A stretch of 64,000 nt of DNA from Prochlorococcus_E sp000760215. Lineage in GTDB: Bacteria; Cyanobacteriota; Cyanobacteriia; PCC-6307; Cyanobiaceae. Location: NCBI RefSeq assembly GCF_047303175.1, contig NZ_CP138945.1. One strand, 5' to 3'. Shown here piece after piece: positions 45,522 through 54,547 of the stretch. The notes beneath the pieces are model-generated. The model was not told the DNA's origin, did no database searches, and saw nothing but the letters and a program-made list of their open reading frames with translations. The stretch's first letter is position 1; every line of letters begins with the position of its first letter. The position numbers were made by a program, and so were the translations under genes.

Positions 45522-46435
45522 GATTTTTCCAAGTCTTTGTTATTTGCTACATAAGCTCCGAAATGAGAAACAGCTATCCCAGCTAGCTTATTTGCAAATT
45601 GCAATGATTCATCTATGTTCTTTCCTTTATCAATTGAATGTGTTAGCCCTGCTAAAAAAGTATCGCCTGCTCCAGTAACATCGTAAACTTCTTTTGAATT
45701 AGCTAGTATATGTTTAGATTGATTATCAATTAGGGCAACGCATCCTTCACTACCAAATGTAATGCATGGGTAGTATATATTCAACTCTTCTTTTAAGCGT
45801 AAAAGAATATCTTTGTAATTAAATATAGTAACTTCCTCTCTTAAATATTCTGATACTTCTCGGTTATTAGGAGTCATCAAATATGAATTACTGTATAAAT
45901 GAAAGTTTTTTGGATGAGGGTCTACTATATAGCGTATTTTATTCAATGAAGCTCTTTCGGAGATATAGTGTACGACTTCTTGGTCTATTGAACCCTTGTT
46001 ATAATCTGATAGTACCAATATATCATCTATTTTAATTTTTTCTATTATATCGTAAATCTTATTTATTGTTTCTATTGATAATTTAAATTTTCTTTCATAA
46101 TCAGTTCGGAGTAATTGTTGACTTGAAGAAATATATCTTGTTTTTATAGGTGTCGAAACTGATGTATCTTCTATTAAATGGAATAGAAGGTTTGGGTATT
46201 TATTTGATAGTCCTAAGAAATATTTACTATTTAAGTCATTGGGGTTGTATGGATAAATGTAATTAACATGTGACCCTAAGCCTAATATATTTTCCAAAAG
46301 GTTCATGGAACCGCCATTCCGTTGATATTCTTTTGATATCTGTAATATTGGGATAGGGGCTTCTGGAGATATCCTATGACATTGGCCAATGATATACTTG
46401 TCGAGTATTGGATCTCCTAATACATAGATAGACAT
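45518..46435 (-). CDS. HldE domain I-type heptose 7-phosphate kinase (PfkB family)
   Basis: A 305-residue sugar kinase. Family motifs are LGDPILDKYIIGQCHRISPE at about 6-25, the conserved NGGSMNLLENILGLG (GG near the substrate site), ILVLSDYNKGSID and the catalytic DVTGAGDTFLAGLTHSID. This matches the kinase half of HldE, which makes heptose 1,7-bisphosphate, here encoded separately from the nucleotidyltransferase half. gmhA is 1.3 kb away. The bisphosphate phosphatase gmhB is not in the window. Confidence 0.86.
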   Translation of the reverse strand: MSIYVLGDPILDKYIIGQCHRISPEAPIPILQISKEYQRNGGSMNLLENILGLGSHVNYIYPYNPNDLNSKYFLGLSNKYPNLLFHLIEDTSVSTPIKTRYISSSQQLLRTDYERKFKLSIETINKIYDIIEKIKIDDILVLSDYNKGSIDQEVVHYISERASLNKIRYIVDPHPKNFHLYSNSYLMTPNNREVSEYLREEVTIFNYKDILLRLKEELNIYYPCITFGSEGCVALIDNQSKHILANSKEVYDVTGAGDTFLAGLTHSIDKGKNIDESLQFANKLAGIAVSHFGAYVANNKDLEKS

Positions 46436-46820
46436 TTTAAAAGCTATAATATGAAGGTTTTTTATAAAAGTAGAAATCTACTATATTTGAGATTTTTATA
46501 GTTTGCTCATAAAAAATAATTTTAGAGCCTTTCTTCAAAATTTGATGAAGCATCTAATATAAATTTAACTTTTAACCATCTCTATTATACCAAAAGTGAA
46601 ATTTCTAGCAAAAAACTCCTTATGGAAATAAAAGATGCTATTTCTTCTTGTATATAATCTTTTGCTTTTAAGAGCTAAAGGGTTCATTATCAATGGTTTA
46701 TAACTAATTTATAACGATAATCTTACATTAAAGAAAAAGAAATATATCTACCATGAAACGATTGTTAGGTAATATTTTATATCATATATAATTGATTATA
46801 GATCGCAACTAAAGCTATTA
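46436..46820. other. Spacer with short minus-strand coding-like fragments
   Basis: A 385-base spacer between divergent genes. A minus-strand frame at 46437-46553 encodes 38 residues starting MLHQILKKGSKIIFYEQTIK, which resembles the GGKIIFYE-type end of a methyltransferase, and stops just before the kinase start. The 46565-46687 frame is described separately. Nothing else was seen. The region must also carry the promoters for both directions. Confidence 0.35.
46565..46687 (-). pseudogene. Possible remnant of a family 2 glycosyltransferase C-terminus
   Basis: The frame encodes MNPLALKSKRLYTRRNSIFY then FHKEFFARNFTFGIIEMVKS. An RLYxxRNxIxxxxK segment is common near the C-terminus of GT2 enzymes. 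No nucleotide-binding region is left upstream; a stop precedes the frame by a few codons. It may be a decayed gene piece in the 385-base spacer. A short independent peptide cannot be excluded. Confidence 0.35.
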
Positions 46821-47759
46821 ATGGCAAAAATCATTGTGACTGGTTCTAACGGATTTCTAGGCAAATCCTTATGTGAATATCTTTCTGAAATACATGAAGT
46901 CATTGGTGTTAGGAGAAATGCTTATAAATATCATGATGGTTTTAAGGAAATTTCTTATTCGGATTTATTTAATTCTACAGCTAATGATTGCCAACTAAAT
47001 AATTGCACACATATAATTCATGCTGCTGGTCTGGCCCATAAAGAATACTCGAATAACATATATCATATATTTAATATGTATAGAAGTAATGTTACCTTAA
47101 CTAGAAAATTAGCTATTACAACTAAAAGGCTAGGTATAAAAAACTTTATCTTCATAAGTACAATTGCTATTCATGGTGATAATACAGATCACGTTGATTC
47201 TATAAATGAATCTTCTGCTATAAGAGCAAATGGTCCATACGCTAGATCGAAGTTATTAGCTGAGGCATGTCTAAATAGAATATTAGACGATAAATCTTCA
47301 GCATTAACAATAGTTCGACCATCTCTTGTCTATGGTAAAAATGCCCCTGGAAATATTAAAAAAATGGTAGGTATTATTGACTTGGGATTACCATTACCAA
47401 TAATGAATTTTAACAACAAAAGATCATTTCTTTCTATAGGTAATTTTACTTCTTGTATAGACTCTATTATTAAGAGTAAAAAGTTTGGTAATTACACTTA
47501 TGTTTTATCAGATAATGAATCTATATCTCCAAAAGAATTCATCGCTAATATATGTAAGGTAAGAAATAGTAAGAATTCTTTTTTCAAGTTGAACTATATA
47601 CTTATGAAGATTGCGCAAATGATCCCATTTATAGGGGGAGCCTTCAAAAAGTTATCAGTAAATTTTATTATTGACAATTCATATGTTAAAAAGTCTTTAG
47701 ATTGGTGCCCTCCTTTTACATTGGCTGAGGCAATTAATAATGAATTCAGTGAAGTATAG
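46821..47759 (+). CDS. NAD-dependent epimerase/reductase, WbpV-like
   Basis: A 312-residue extended SDR. The cofactor motif is VTGSNGFLGKSL at about 5-16, with the Ser and YxxxK pair in FIFISTIAIHGD and NGPYARSKLLAEACL. TIVRPSLVYGKNAPGNI is typical of the WbpV/WbnF group that reduces or epimerises UDP-4-keto-2-acetamido-2,6-dideoxyhexose to UDP-QuiNAc or UDP-FucNAc-type sugars. It should act on the product of the WbpM-like dehydratase at 39138. It is a lone plus-strand gene, convergent with gmhA across 14 bp. Confidence 0.84.
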   Translation: MAKIIVTGSNGFLGKSLCEYLSEIHEVIGVRRNAYKYHDGFKEISYSDLFNSTANDCQLNNCTHIIHAAGLAHKEYSNNIYHIFNMYRSNVTLTRKLAITTKRLGIKNFIFISTIAIHGDNTDHVDSINESSAIRANGPYARSKLLAEACLNRILDDKSSALTIVRPSLVYGKNAPGNIKKMVGIIDLGLPLPIMNFNNKRSFLSIGNFTSCIDSIIKSKKFGNYTYVLSDNESISPKEFIANICKVRNSKNSFFKLNYILMKIAQMIPFIGGAFKKLSVNFIIDNSYVKKSLDWCPPFTLAEAINNEFSEV

Positions 47760-47773
47760 ATATAATTTATTTT

Positions 47774-48358
47774 TTAGTTATCATTACCTAGTACAAGTTC
47801 ATCTAAAGCTCTACATAATAAATGAAGGAAAAAGATATGGCTTTCCTGAATAGAGGCAGTAGTAGTCCATGGAAAATCAATAATAATGCCGTCACTATGT
47901 TGTATGGTATTAAGATCTGATGTTAGAAGAATCCAATCTATTGAATTTTCTGATGCATATTCTATAACTTTTAATATATTTCTACTAGTGCCACTTGTTG
48001 ATATTCCAACTACCAAGTCATCCTTGCGACTAAGTGCTTTAAATTCTCTTAGGAATATATCCTCATAACAATAGTCATTACCTGAAGCTGTAACAACTGA
48101 TTGATTTGCTCCCAAGGCATAAGCAGAGAAAGGTTTTCTTTCTCTCTTGTAACGCACAACTAATTCTGCTATAAAATGCTGAGAATCAGAGAATGATCCA
48201 CCATTACCACAAGAAAAAATATTCTTCCCCTTGATTATTTTAGAGTATATTAAATCAATAGATTGCTTAAATAAAACAGAGAAATTATCACTCTTTACAA
48301 AATCAAGTGTTTGTATATGATCTGAATATGAAAAGTCGATTAATTTATTATCTATCAT
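47774..48358 (-). CDS. gmhA: Sedoheptulose 7-phosphate isomerase GmhA
   Basis: A 194-residue SIS-domain isomerase for the first step of heptose synthesis. The SIS loop is NIFSCGNGGSFSDSQHFIAEL with the catalytic His/Glu region, followed by VVRYKRERKPFSAYALGAN, ASGNDYCYEDIFLREFKAL and VGISTSGTSRNILKVIEYA. Length is normal. One base separates its start from the stop of the epimerase gene at 48360, so both are co-translated. It works with the separate kinase and nucleotidyltransferase genes at 44.6-46.4 kb. Confidence 0.92.
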   Translation of the reverse strand: MIDNKLIDFSYSDHIQTLDFVKSDNFSVLFKQSIDLIYSKIIKGKNIFSCGNGGSFSDSQHFIAELVVRYKRERKPFSAYALGANQSVVTASGNDYCYEDIFLREFKALSRKDDLVVGISTSGTSRNILKVIEYASENSIDWILLTSDLNTIQHSDGIIIDFPWTTTASIQESHIFFLHLLCRALDELVLGNDN

Positions 48359-48359
48359 G

Positions 48360-49313
48360 CTACAAAATATTTATATTATTCTCAGCCCATCTATATGTTA
48401 ACTCTAATGATTGAGTAAAGTCTGATTTTATTTCCCATCCTAAGTCTTCCAAAGCTTTTGAGCAATCCAATGACAAGGCAGTAGGTATATCAGGTTTTGA
48501 TATATCATTAAAGATATCTAAGTCTTTCCCACTTAATCTTATTATTAATTCGGCCAGTTTATTAATTGAGATAGATTCTCCCATACCACAGTTATAGAGT
48601 CCAAAAGAATCAGTTTGATTAGAGTATGACTTTTCTATAAATGATATTAAATCTTTTATATATATAAAATCTCTTCTAGCCTTACCTGTTCCCCAAACAT
48701 TCAATTCACCTTTTTGTGGTGAATTAATTACTTTTCTTATAGTAGCACCAAGAACATGGCTTTTATTTAAATCAAATTTATCGTAAGGTCCAAATACATT
48801 AGAATGTCTAATTACTGTTGTTTTCATACCAAGATTTGAATAAAACTTGCACATCTTCTCAATATATATTTTAGTGTTTCCAACTCCAAAATAAGTAGGG
48901 TTTATTTGAGTAGATTCATCCCAATCCTCTTCCTTTTGTTTTTCTAATGATGCAAGCATAACAGTACAGCTAGGAAAGATAAAATGCTTGACATGAGATT
49001 CAAAAGATTCTCTAAGCAAATGAGAATTCATTACGGCATTATCTGTTACATGTAAATATGGTCTATTTTTTATATCATTAGCGCCCGAAGTAGTGGCTGC
49101 AAATTGAAGGAAGAGATCAGTATTATTAATATATTCTTTTAATGATCCTGCTAATCTTAAATCAGTATTAACCCATCGGACATTGTTATTGAATCCGTCT
49201 AAAGGTGGTCTCTTGAAATTTATTGCAATAATTTCATTTCTTTGATCTCTCGAAAAGTGTTCTAATAAATTCCTACCAATAAAGCCTGTAGCACCACAAA
49301 TAATAATTTTCAT
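48360..49313 (-). CDS. NAD-dependent epimerase/dehydratase, GDP-fucose-synthase-like, atypical active site
   Basis: A 317-residue extended SDR with CGATGFIGRNLLEHF at about 5-19 and a C-terminal part resembling GDP-fucose synthase: RHSNVFGPYDKFD and LNVWGTGKARRDFIYIKDLI. At the catalytic position the segment reads PTYFGVGNTKIYIEKMC. The Lys is present, but the residue four positions before it is Val, so the usual YxxxK tyrosine is displaced or missing. It sits between gmhA and a second such enzyme (2-bp gap), suggesting action on a GDP-heptose. The substrate is not known. Confidence 0.8.
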   Translation of the reverse strand: MKIIICGATGFIGRNLLEHFSRDQRNEIIAINFKRPPLDGFNNNVRWVNTDLRLAGSLKEYINNTDLFLQFAATTSGANDIKNRPYLHVTDNAVMNSHLLRESFESHVKHFIFPSCTVMLASLEKQKEEDWDESTQINPTYFGVGNTKIYIEKMCKFYSNLGMKTTVIRHSNVFGPYDKFDLNKSHVLGATIRKVINSPQKGELNVWGTGKARRDFIYIKDLISFIEKSYSNQTDSFGLYNCGMGESISINKLAELIIRLSGKDLDIFNDISKPDIPTALSLDCSKALEDLGWEIKSDFTQSLELTYRWAENNINIL

Positions 49314-49315
49314 GC

Positions 49316-50287
49316 TTATTTGCTCTCCTTAAAGGAATTGTAGCGTTTATACCCCAAATAGCCCTCTTCCTTAAACCATTTAACTGTATCAGCAATTCCA
49401 TCCTCTAAAGTAATTAATGGATTCCACCCTTTACTCTTGAGTCGACTAACATCCATAAGCCTTTTGTTATCTCCTTGGAAAGTCGACTCTGTAAATTCAT
49501 AGCTTACATTATGGAAATTTCTAATAACCTCTTCTACAACATTCTTGATTGTTGTAGGGTTCCCAGATGATACGTTGACTGGTTCTTGAATATTATTATC
49601 CATTACATACTTCATTGCTCTTGCAACATCAGATGCATGTACAAAGTCTCTTATAGGACAGCCATCTCCCCATACTTTCAATGGATTCTCTCCTTTATAT
49701 AGACGAGCAATTAATGAAGGTATGACCATTGCATTTTCAGGGTCAAAGTTGTCATACCTTCCGTATACATTGCCTGGTCTAACGATTGAATATATTGATG
49801 ATGAGTTTTGATACTGGATCCTATATGCATCCGCTTGTAACTCTCCCATCCTTTTTGCCCAGCCTGCAAAACGATCATTCTCAGAAGGGAATGTAGACCA
49901 AACATCATCTTCTTTAAATATTTCTGCTGGATGATAGACCCCTACTGAACTGGTATAAAGATACTTCTTTACACCTGCTCTTCTAGCAGCTTCCATCATA
50001 TTTAAGCTAAATGTAATTGTAGGCACAAAGAAATCTGCTGGCTGTTCTCTGCACATCTTTGGAGATCCCTTGACTCCTGCTAAATGATAAACCTCTTCAA
50101 TTTCCTCACAGGCTTCTATGCAATTGTTGATATCTCTTAGATCTAGTTGTTTAAATTTAGCATTGGGATGACAAAGCTCTTGTCCATCAAGTGATGCGAC
50201 AGTAACATTATGAGAATCACGAACTAGTAGTTCTACTAGATACCTTCCTATCATTCCTGTTCCACCTGTTACTAAAACATTAGACAT
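49316..50287 (-). CDS. NAD-dependent epimerase/dehydratase with atypical active site (second paralogue)
   Basis: A 323-residue extended SDR. The cofactor site is VTGGTGMIGRYLVELL at about 6-21; LYTSSVGVYHPAE supplies the active-site serine and SIVRPGNVYGRYDNFDPENA the C-terminal domain. Where YxxxK is expected it reads DRFAGWAKRMGELQ, with Phe five residues before Lys and no Tyr at the usual place. The gene lies directly upstream of the other atypical epimerase and gmhA in one operon. It resembles GDP-fucose-synthase-like proteins; a heptose derivative is the likely but unproven substrate. Confidence 0.8.
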   Translation of the reverse strand: MSNVLVTGGTGMIGRYLVELLVRDSHNVTVASLDGQELCHPNAKFKQLDLRDINNCIEACEEIEEVYHLAGVKGSPKMCREQPADFFVPTITFSLNMMEAARRAGVKKYLYTSSVGVYHPAEIFKEDDVWSTFPSENDRFAGWAKRMGELQADAYRIQYQNSSSIYSIVRPGNVYGRYDNFDPENAMVIPSLIARLYKGENPLKVWGDGCPIRDFVHASDVARAMKYVMDNNIQEPVNVSSGNPTTIKNVVEEVIRNFHNVSYEFTESTFQGDNKRLMDVSRLKSKGWNPLITLEDGIADTVKWFKEEGYLGYKRYNSFKESK

Positions 50288-50425
50288 TTAGGTTCTTATA
50301 TAATGTTATACAGTGATTCTACAGGTTAAAGCAGTAATGCTCTATATCTGTTAGTTATTATTTAATAAATATGCTTATTTGTTCTTTGGAGTAAATTATA
50401 ATAACAAACACTATATATAGTAAAT

Positions 50426-51475
50426 TTATGTATAGCTATTTATCATTAAATCCTTACATGCTTTTAATAAACTTTTTTTATAACTTGGTTTACCTTCCCA
50501 ATGGTTAAATGCATTTAATTGCATCGCCTTAAATCTTAAATGGTCAGAATGAATATCTTTTATTTTATTAACCAATATTGACATATCATTATCTAAGAAT
50601 ATTAGGGAGTTGTATCCATCAACGCAGTAGGAACTAATTTCCCCTATACTAGTTACTATTGGAATAAGCCCCAATTGCATGGATTCCACAACAGACATTG
50701 CCATGCCTTCTTTCTTACTTAATTGTAGAAAGAACTTACATTTCTTTGAAATTTCTACAATCTGCTGAAAATTTAATTGTCCTAGAAAAAAAACTTTCTC
50801 TTCTAAATTAAAAGATCGTACTAGAGATTTCAATCGTTCAAGATCACCATCGTCTGGTCCTATAATAAAAAATTTAGAGTCTGTATTTTCTTTTGAAAAC
50901 AAAGAAAATAATCTCAATGAGATGTCTATGGATTTTAAAGGAGAAAGTCTTCCCCAATAAATAAAATCAGAACATTCAGAGTGGTCTATAAAAGGTAAAT
51001 TATTTTGAAATATAAAACTTATTATCTGGTAATTGGTCTTATGTTTAAAATATAGATGTGAAGCTCTATTATTATATGATGTTTTGGAATCAGCCCATAT
51101 TTCAGAGGTACGTAATGAAAATAAAGATGTCACAATTTTTTCTGCAAAATGCTTATTATAAGCACTATGTAATAGCATGATATATTTTGTATTTGGCCTA
51201 AAAATAGAAACGGTTAATGCGACTAAATAACTTTTCCATAAAGAGGCTATTAATATATCAGGTGGTTCTTTTGTTAAATTATAAACAGAAAGAAAGTATT
51301 TATATAAAAAATTTATCTGCCTTAAGATGAAGTTCTTGTGATAAGCTGTATTAATATAAAAAACATTAAAATTAAAGTATTTAGATCGAATTTGAGACGT
51401 TTGCCTTGCAGCATTCTCTGCCCCTCCAATCTTATTAGATGGTGATAAATGTATAACATCAAATTTATGCTGCAT
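50426..51475 (-). CDS. GT4-type glycosyltransferase
   Basis: A 349-residue GT-B glycosyltransferase. The N-terminal HLSPSNKIGGAENAARQTSQ contains the acceptor-side glycine pair, and the donor half has FIYWGRLSPLKSIDISLRLF, FFIIGPDDGDLERLKSLV and the EX7E block KKEGMAMSVVESMQLGLIPI. These are standard for GT4. Donor and linkage are unknown. It lies in the minus-strand series between the heptose epimerases and the HddC-like gene; a 138-base spacer upstream of the epimerases and a 68-base one on its other side show no features. Confidence 0.86.
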   Translation of the reverse strand: MQHKFDVIHLSPSNKIGGAENAARQTSQIRSKYFNFNVFYINTAYHKNFILRQINFLYKYFLSVYNLTKEPPDILIASLWKSYLVALTVSIFRPNTKYIMLLHSAYNKHFAEKIVTSLFSLRTSEIWADSKTSYNNRASHLYFKHKTNYQIISFIFQNNLPFIDHSECSDFIYWGRLSPLKSIDISLRLFSLFSKENTDSKFFIIGPDDGDLERLKSLVRSFNLEEKVFFLGQLNFQQIVEISKKCKFFLQLSKKEGMAMSVVESMQLGLIPIVTSIGEISSYCVDGYNSLIFLDNDMSILVNKIKDIHSDHLRFKAMQLNAFNHWEGKPSYKKSLLKACKDLMINSYT

Positions 51476-51543
51476 TGTGTATATAAGATCTAATTTATAG
51501 TGTAATTTAGATTCAAATGGAATCTTGGTATTTTCACAAATAA

Positions 51544-52239
51544 TTATCTCTTATTCATTTTTTTGTATCTATCTAATGTGCCGTAATCATGAAATTTAAC
51601 ACTGAATGGAGTTGCCTTTACAGACTTTTCTTTTACAAGCATAGGGATAATATCTGATTCCAAGGAAGATGAAATTACGCTCTGACTCCTAAAGTATTCT
51701 GTTTTACATCTATATAAGCCTATACTTGTGTATATTTTAGATAAGTGATGTTGTTTTTCAGGTAATGTCTTTTCAGCAAATTTTATAATATAGTTATTAT
51801 AATCTATATGGATAGATCCGGAATCATCATAATTATTATCAGTACATGCAATATTCAGCTTAACTGAATCATCCATATTAGTTTTTTGTAAGAATTCAAG
51901 TAAGTTTACTTCTTGAATTGTATCTCCATTAAGAGCAATAAAGTCTTTGGTTTTTATTAGTCTTGAAGCTAGAGCAAGTGCTCCTCCAGTTCCTAAAGGC
52001 TGATTTTCTTTGGAGAAGGTTATCCTTGAACGATAGTTAACTGAGGAGATGTAATTTTCAATTATGTTATGAAGATGACCTGTGGCTAAAATTATTTCTG
52101 AATTTTGTGGGAGGTAATCATTGGCCAACCAATCAAGCATAGTTTGATTTTTGTTTATTTTTACCAGTATTTTAGGTAAAGTACTAGATACCTCTTGAAA
52201 TCGTGTACCTTTCCCTCCACACAATATGACTGTATACAT
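51544..52239 (-). CDS. HddC-like sugar-1-phosphate nucleotidyltransferase
   Basis: A 231-residue nucleotidyltransferase. The signature is ILCGGKGTRFQEVSSTLPKI at about 5-24, then TFSKENQPLGTGGALALASR and FIALNGDTIQEVNL, where Asp binds metal. This is the pattern of HddC-type D-glycero-D-manno-heptose 1-phosphate guanylyltransferase, although mannose- or glucose-1-phosphate enzymes are close relatives. With gmhA present, GDP-heptose formation is plausible; the GHMP kinase HddA expected for that route is absent here, where the kinase is of PfkB type. Confidence 0.76.
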   Translation of the reverse strand: MYTVILCGGKGTRFQEVSSTLPKILVKINKNQTMLDWLANDYLPQNSEIILATGHLHNIIENYISSVNYRSRITFSKENQPLGTGGALALASRLIKTKDFIALNGDTIQEVNLLEFLQKTNMDDSVKLNIACTDNNYDDSGSIHIDYNNYIIKFAEKTLPEKQHHLSKIYTSIGLYRCKTEYFRSQSVISSSLESDIIPMLVKEKSVKATPFSVKFHDYGTLDRYKKMNKR

Positions 52240-52278
52240 TAATATGCTAGATCGTTACTAGTAATATTATAATATTAT

Positions 52279-52983
52279 TCATCTCCCTCCATTTACATCT
52301 ATATTTGTTCCACTAATATAGCTACTTCTAGTTGAAGAGAGAAAGTATATAGTTTCAGCAATATCTTTTGGTGTAGCTAGTCTGCCTAAGGGGATTCCCT
52401 TAACAGGAGCTATAGGGTTTTCAAGGTTGATTAAATCAACCTTGCCAGGGCTGACTATATTTATTCTTAAATCATTAGGTCCATACTCATAAGCAAGTGA
52501 TTTACATAAATTATTCATACCTGCCTTTGCTGCACTATAGATTGAAAGCCCAGGAGCCTGATATTTAGCTAATTGAGTTGAAACATAGATATATGCCTTA
52601 TTATTAGAAATAGACCTATAAGCTAATGCATCACAAGATACTTTTGTGAACCAAATAGAATTTATAAAGTTAATTCTAGATAACCTGGATATCTCTTCAT
52701 AAGTCATTGATGAAATATTATTCCTATCTCCTGCTTCTGCTGCCAAATGAACAACAGTTTCAATTGATTTTAGATCAATATTAGAAAATACAGAATCTAT
52801 ATCATCTTCAAACTTAGAAGAAGAAAAGTCCAACTGAAAATAATGAATTTGCTTTTTTGAAAGGGAATCACTATCTATTTTTGAATTTCTTCCTAATTGA
52901 ATTATTTCTTTGCCATATGAACTAAAGATGTTTTTTGTTGCTTGACCTATAGAAGATGTAGCTCCTGTTATTAATACACTCAT
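52279..52983 (-). CDS. Short-chain dehydrogenase/reductase, FabG-like
   Basis: A 234-residue classical SDR. ITGATSSIGQATKNIF is at about 5-20; the catalytic residues are in IYVSTQLAKYQAPG and SIYSAAKAGMNNLCKSLAYE, and NIVSPGKVDLI and ISGTNIDVNGGR complete the family profile. In polysaccharide loci such enzymes reduce keto sugars. It is in the minus-strand run between the HddC-like gene and the Nudix gene. The substrate is unknown. Confidence 0.82.
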   Translation of the reverse strand: MSVLITGATSSIGQATKNIFSSYGKEIIQLGRNSKIDSDSLSKKQIHYFQLDFSSSKFEDDIDSVFSNIDLKSIETVVHLAAEAGDRNNISSMTYEEISRLSRINFINSIWFTKVSCDALAYRSISNNKAYIYVSTQLAKYQAPGLSIYSAAKAGMNNLCKSLAYEYGPNDLRINIVSPGKVDLINLENPIAPVKGIPLGRLATPKDIAETIYFLSSTRSSYISGTNIDVNGGR

Positions 52984-53050
52984 CTATTTATTTTGTTTAA
53001 TACTATTATAGAGCATCTTACTTATAATGCTCTGTATAAAAAGTTTATTA

Positions 53051-53506
53051 TCAGTAAATGCTTCTAATAAATTGTTTAAGCGGAATAATAGCTGGTGGAA
53101 CAATATCAATTGGCAGTTTCTCTGGCTGGAAAAAAGATAGATTTAGACTTTCATGACTGATAATTGGTTCTCTATTTTCCACTAGCCTGAGATAGTAGAT
53201 TATGTCAATTGCATGGAATATATTATCAGGGTATTTAATTATACGTTTATGCAATGGGTTAGAAAAAACTCCTAACATCCTTATCTCATTTGTATGAATG
53301 CGAAATGAAGTCTCTTCCAAAGTTTCTCTAATGATAGACTCCTCAACTTGTTCTCCCACTTCAACTCTACCCCCTATAAGACCCCATTTACCACAATCTC
53401 TTCTTTGCTCAAGTAGTATACCCTTATGATTATACAAAATTATACCTACTCCTAGACGGATTTCTCCTGCAAGATTAATGTCTTCGAGATATTCCTTGGC
53501 TATCAA
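53051..53506 (-). CDS. Nudix hydrolase
   Basis: A 151-residue Nudix protein. The Nudix box reads GRVEVGEQVEESIIRETLEE with the expected Glu residues for metal binding, preceded by GIILYNHKGILLEQRRDCGK. The length and the presence in a nucleotide-sugar locus resemble GDP-mannose mannosyl hydrolase (Gmm) or similar NDP-sugar hydrolases, although the Gmm-specific features cannot be confirmed by eye. It could trim a nucleotide sugar pool or clean up side products. Confidence 0.85.
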   Translation of the reverse strand: MIAKEYLEDINLAGEIRLGVGIILYNHKGILLEQRRDCGKWGLIGGRVEVGEQVEESIIRETLEETSFRIHTNEIRMLGVFSNPLHKRIIKYPDNIFHAIDIIYYLRLVENREPIISHESLNLSFFQPEKLPIDIVPPAIIPLKQFIRSIY

Positions 53507-53637
53507 AATAATAAAATTACTTGCTAATTTTGATACTAGTCCTATATAATTGTCATTGTATAATTCGCTATTATATATTCATATTTGTTTAATCTTAAGA
53601 TATATGCTAGCATCTTATTGTTGAGGTTAATGCATAA

Positions 53638-54501
53638 ATGGTCAACCTTGATGCGTTCCTTCTTATTAATACAAATAATGATTTCACGAAGCAAGCGATA
53701 GGCTGCTTGAATAATTCAATTTGTACTGAAACTATTAAGTTTTATATATCTACAACTGAAGTTTTATATGGAGAGTTATCTGATTATATAAATACTCAAA
53801 AAGTTCATTTAATATTACATAAATCACCTCACAAAAGCCTCTGGAGGCATATGGAATGGCTATCTAATTATAGCAAGTCAGACTATATAACTTTCCTTCA
53901 TGATGATGATATATTTGATAGAAATTATTTGCAAAATTCTTTTTGCATGATCACAGCTAATAAGCCTTATGCATATTCAAATAGAACTCAATCTATAGAT
54001 AAATTGTCTAATAAATTAAAAAATAGAAAACATATTCCTAGGAACAAGTCAATTAAATTAAATCTTTCAAACATTTTAAATAGATATTTTCTTCCCTTTG
54101 AACGTACTGTTGATTTTCCAACAATTACATATAAAAGAGAAGTACTCTGTGACTATTGGAGAAGCAACAAACTGCGTAATCTATCTATATTTGAGGATGT
54201 TAGGATAGTATGCTACTTAGCAAGCAGAGGTTTATTTATAGAGCACAAAAATTCTAATTTATATAGTTACAGGATAAATCAGTTTCAGACAAGTAATATT
54301 AGGAATGAAATCGATCGGCTTCGATTAATTAGCTGGCTAAAAAAATTAAAAATAGCTAGGCTATATCGATCAATATTAGTTCTTTCCGCTAAATTGCAAT
54401 ACTTGGTTTATTATAAAAAGCCTACAAGAAAGAATAAGTATTATTCTAAATTTGTTTTCAGAATGCGTAATAAACTAATCAAAATAAGGAATGGTGAGTG
54501 A
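53638..54501 (+). CDS. Glycosyltransferase family 2-like protein
   Basis: A 287-residue GT-A-like protein. The DxD-type metal site is YITFLHDDDIFDRNYLQNSF near residue 90, and the flanking regions (VDFPTITYKREVLCDYW, FEDVRIVCYLASRGLFIEH) suit an acceptor domain. The first 60 residues are diverged from GT2 nucleotide-binding motifs. The basic C-terminus, rich in Tyr, Arg and Lys (KKPTRKNKYYSKFVFRMRNK), may contact the membrane. It is one of the few plus-strand genes in the island and is convergent with the dehydratase gene at 54548. Confidence 0.78.
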   Translation: MVNLDAFLLINTNNDFTKQAIGCLNNSICTETIKFYISTTEVLYGELSDYINTQKVHLILHKSPHKSLWRHMEWLSNYSKSDYITFLHDDDIFDRNYLQNSFCMITANKPYAYSNRTQSIDKLSNKLKNRKHIPRNKSIKLNLSNILNRYFLPFERTVDFPTITYKREVLCDYWRSNKLRNLSIFEDVRIVCYLASRGLFIEHKNSNLYSYRINQFQTSNIRNEIDRLRLISWLKKLKIARLYRSILVLSAKLQYLVYYKKPTRKNKYYSKFVFRMRNKLIKIRNGE

Positions 54502-54547
54502 AAAATTATTTTATTTAATTTATATAATCTATTCGAGCTTTATATAT

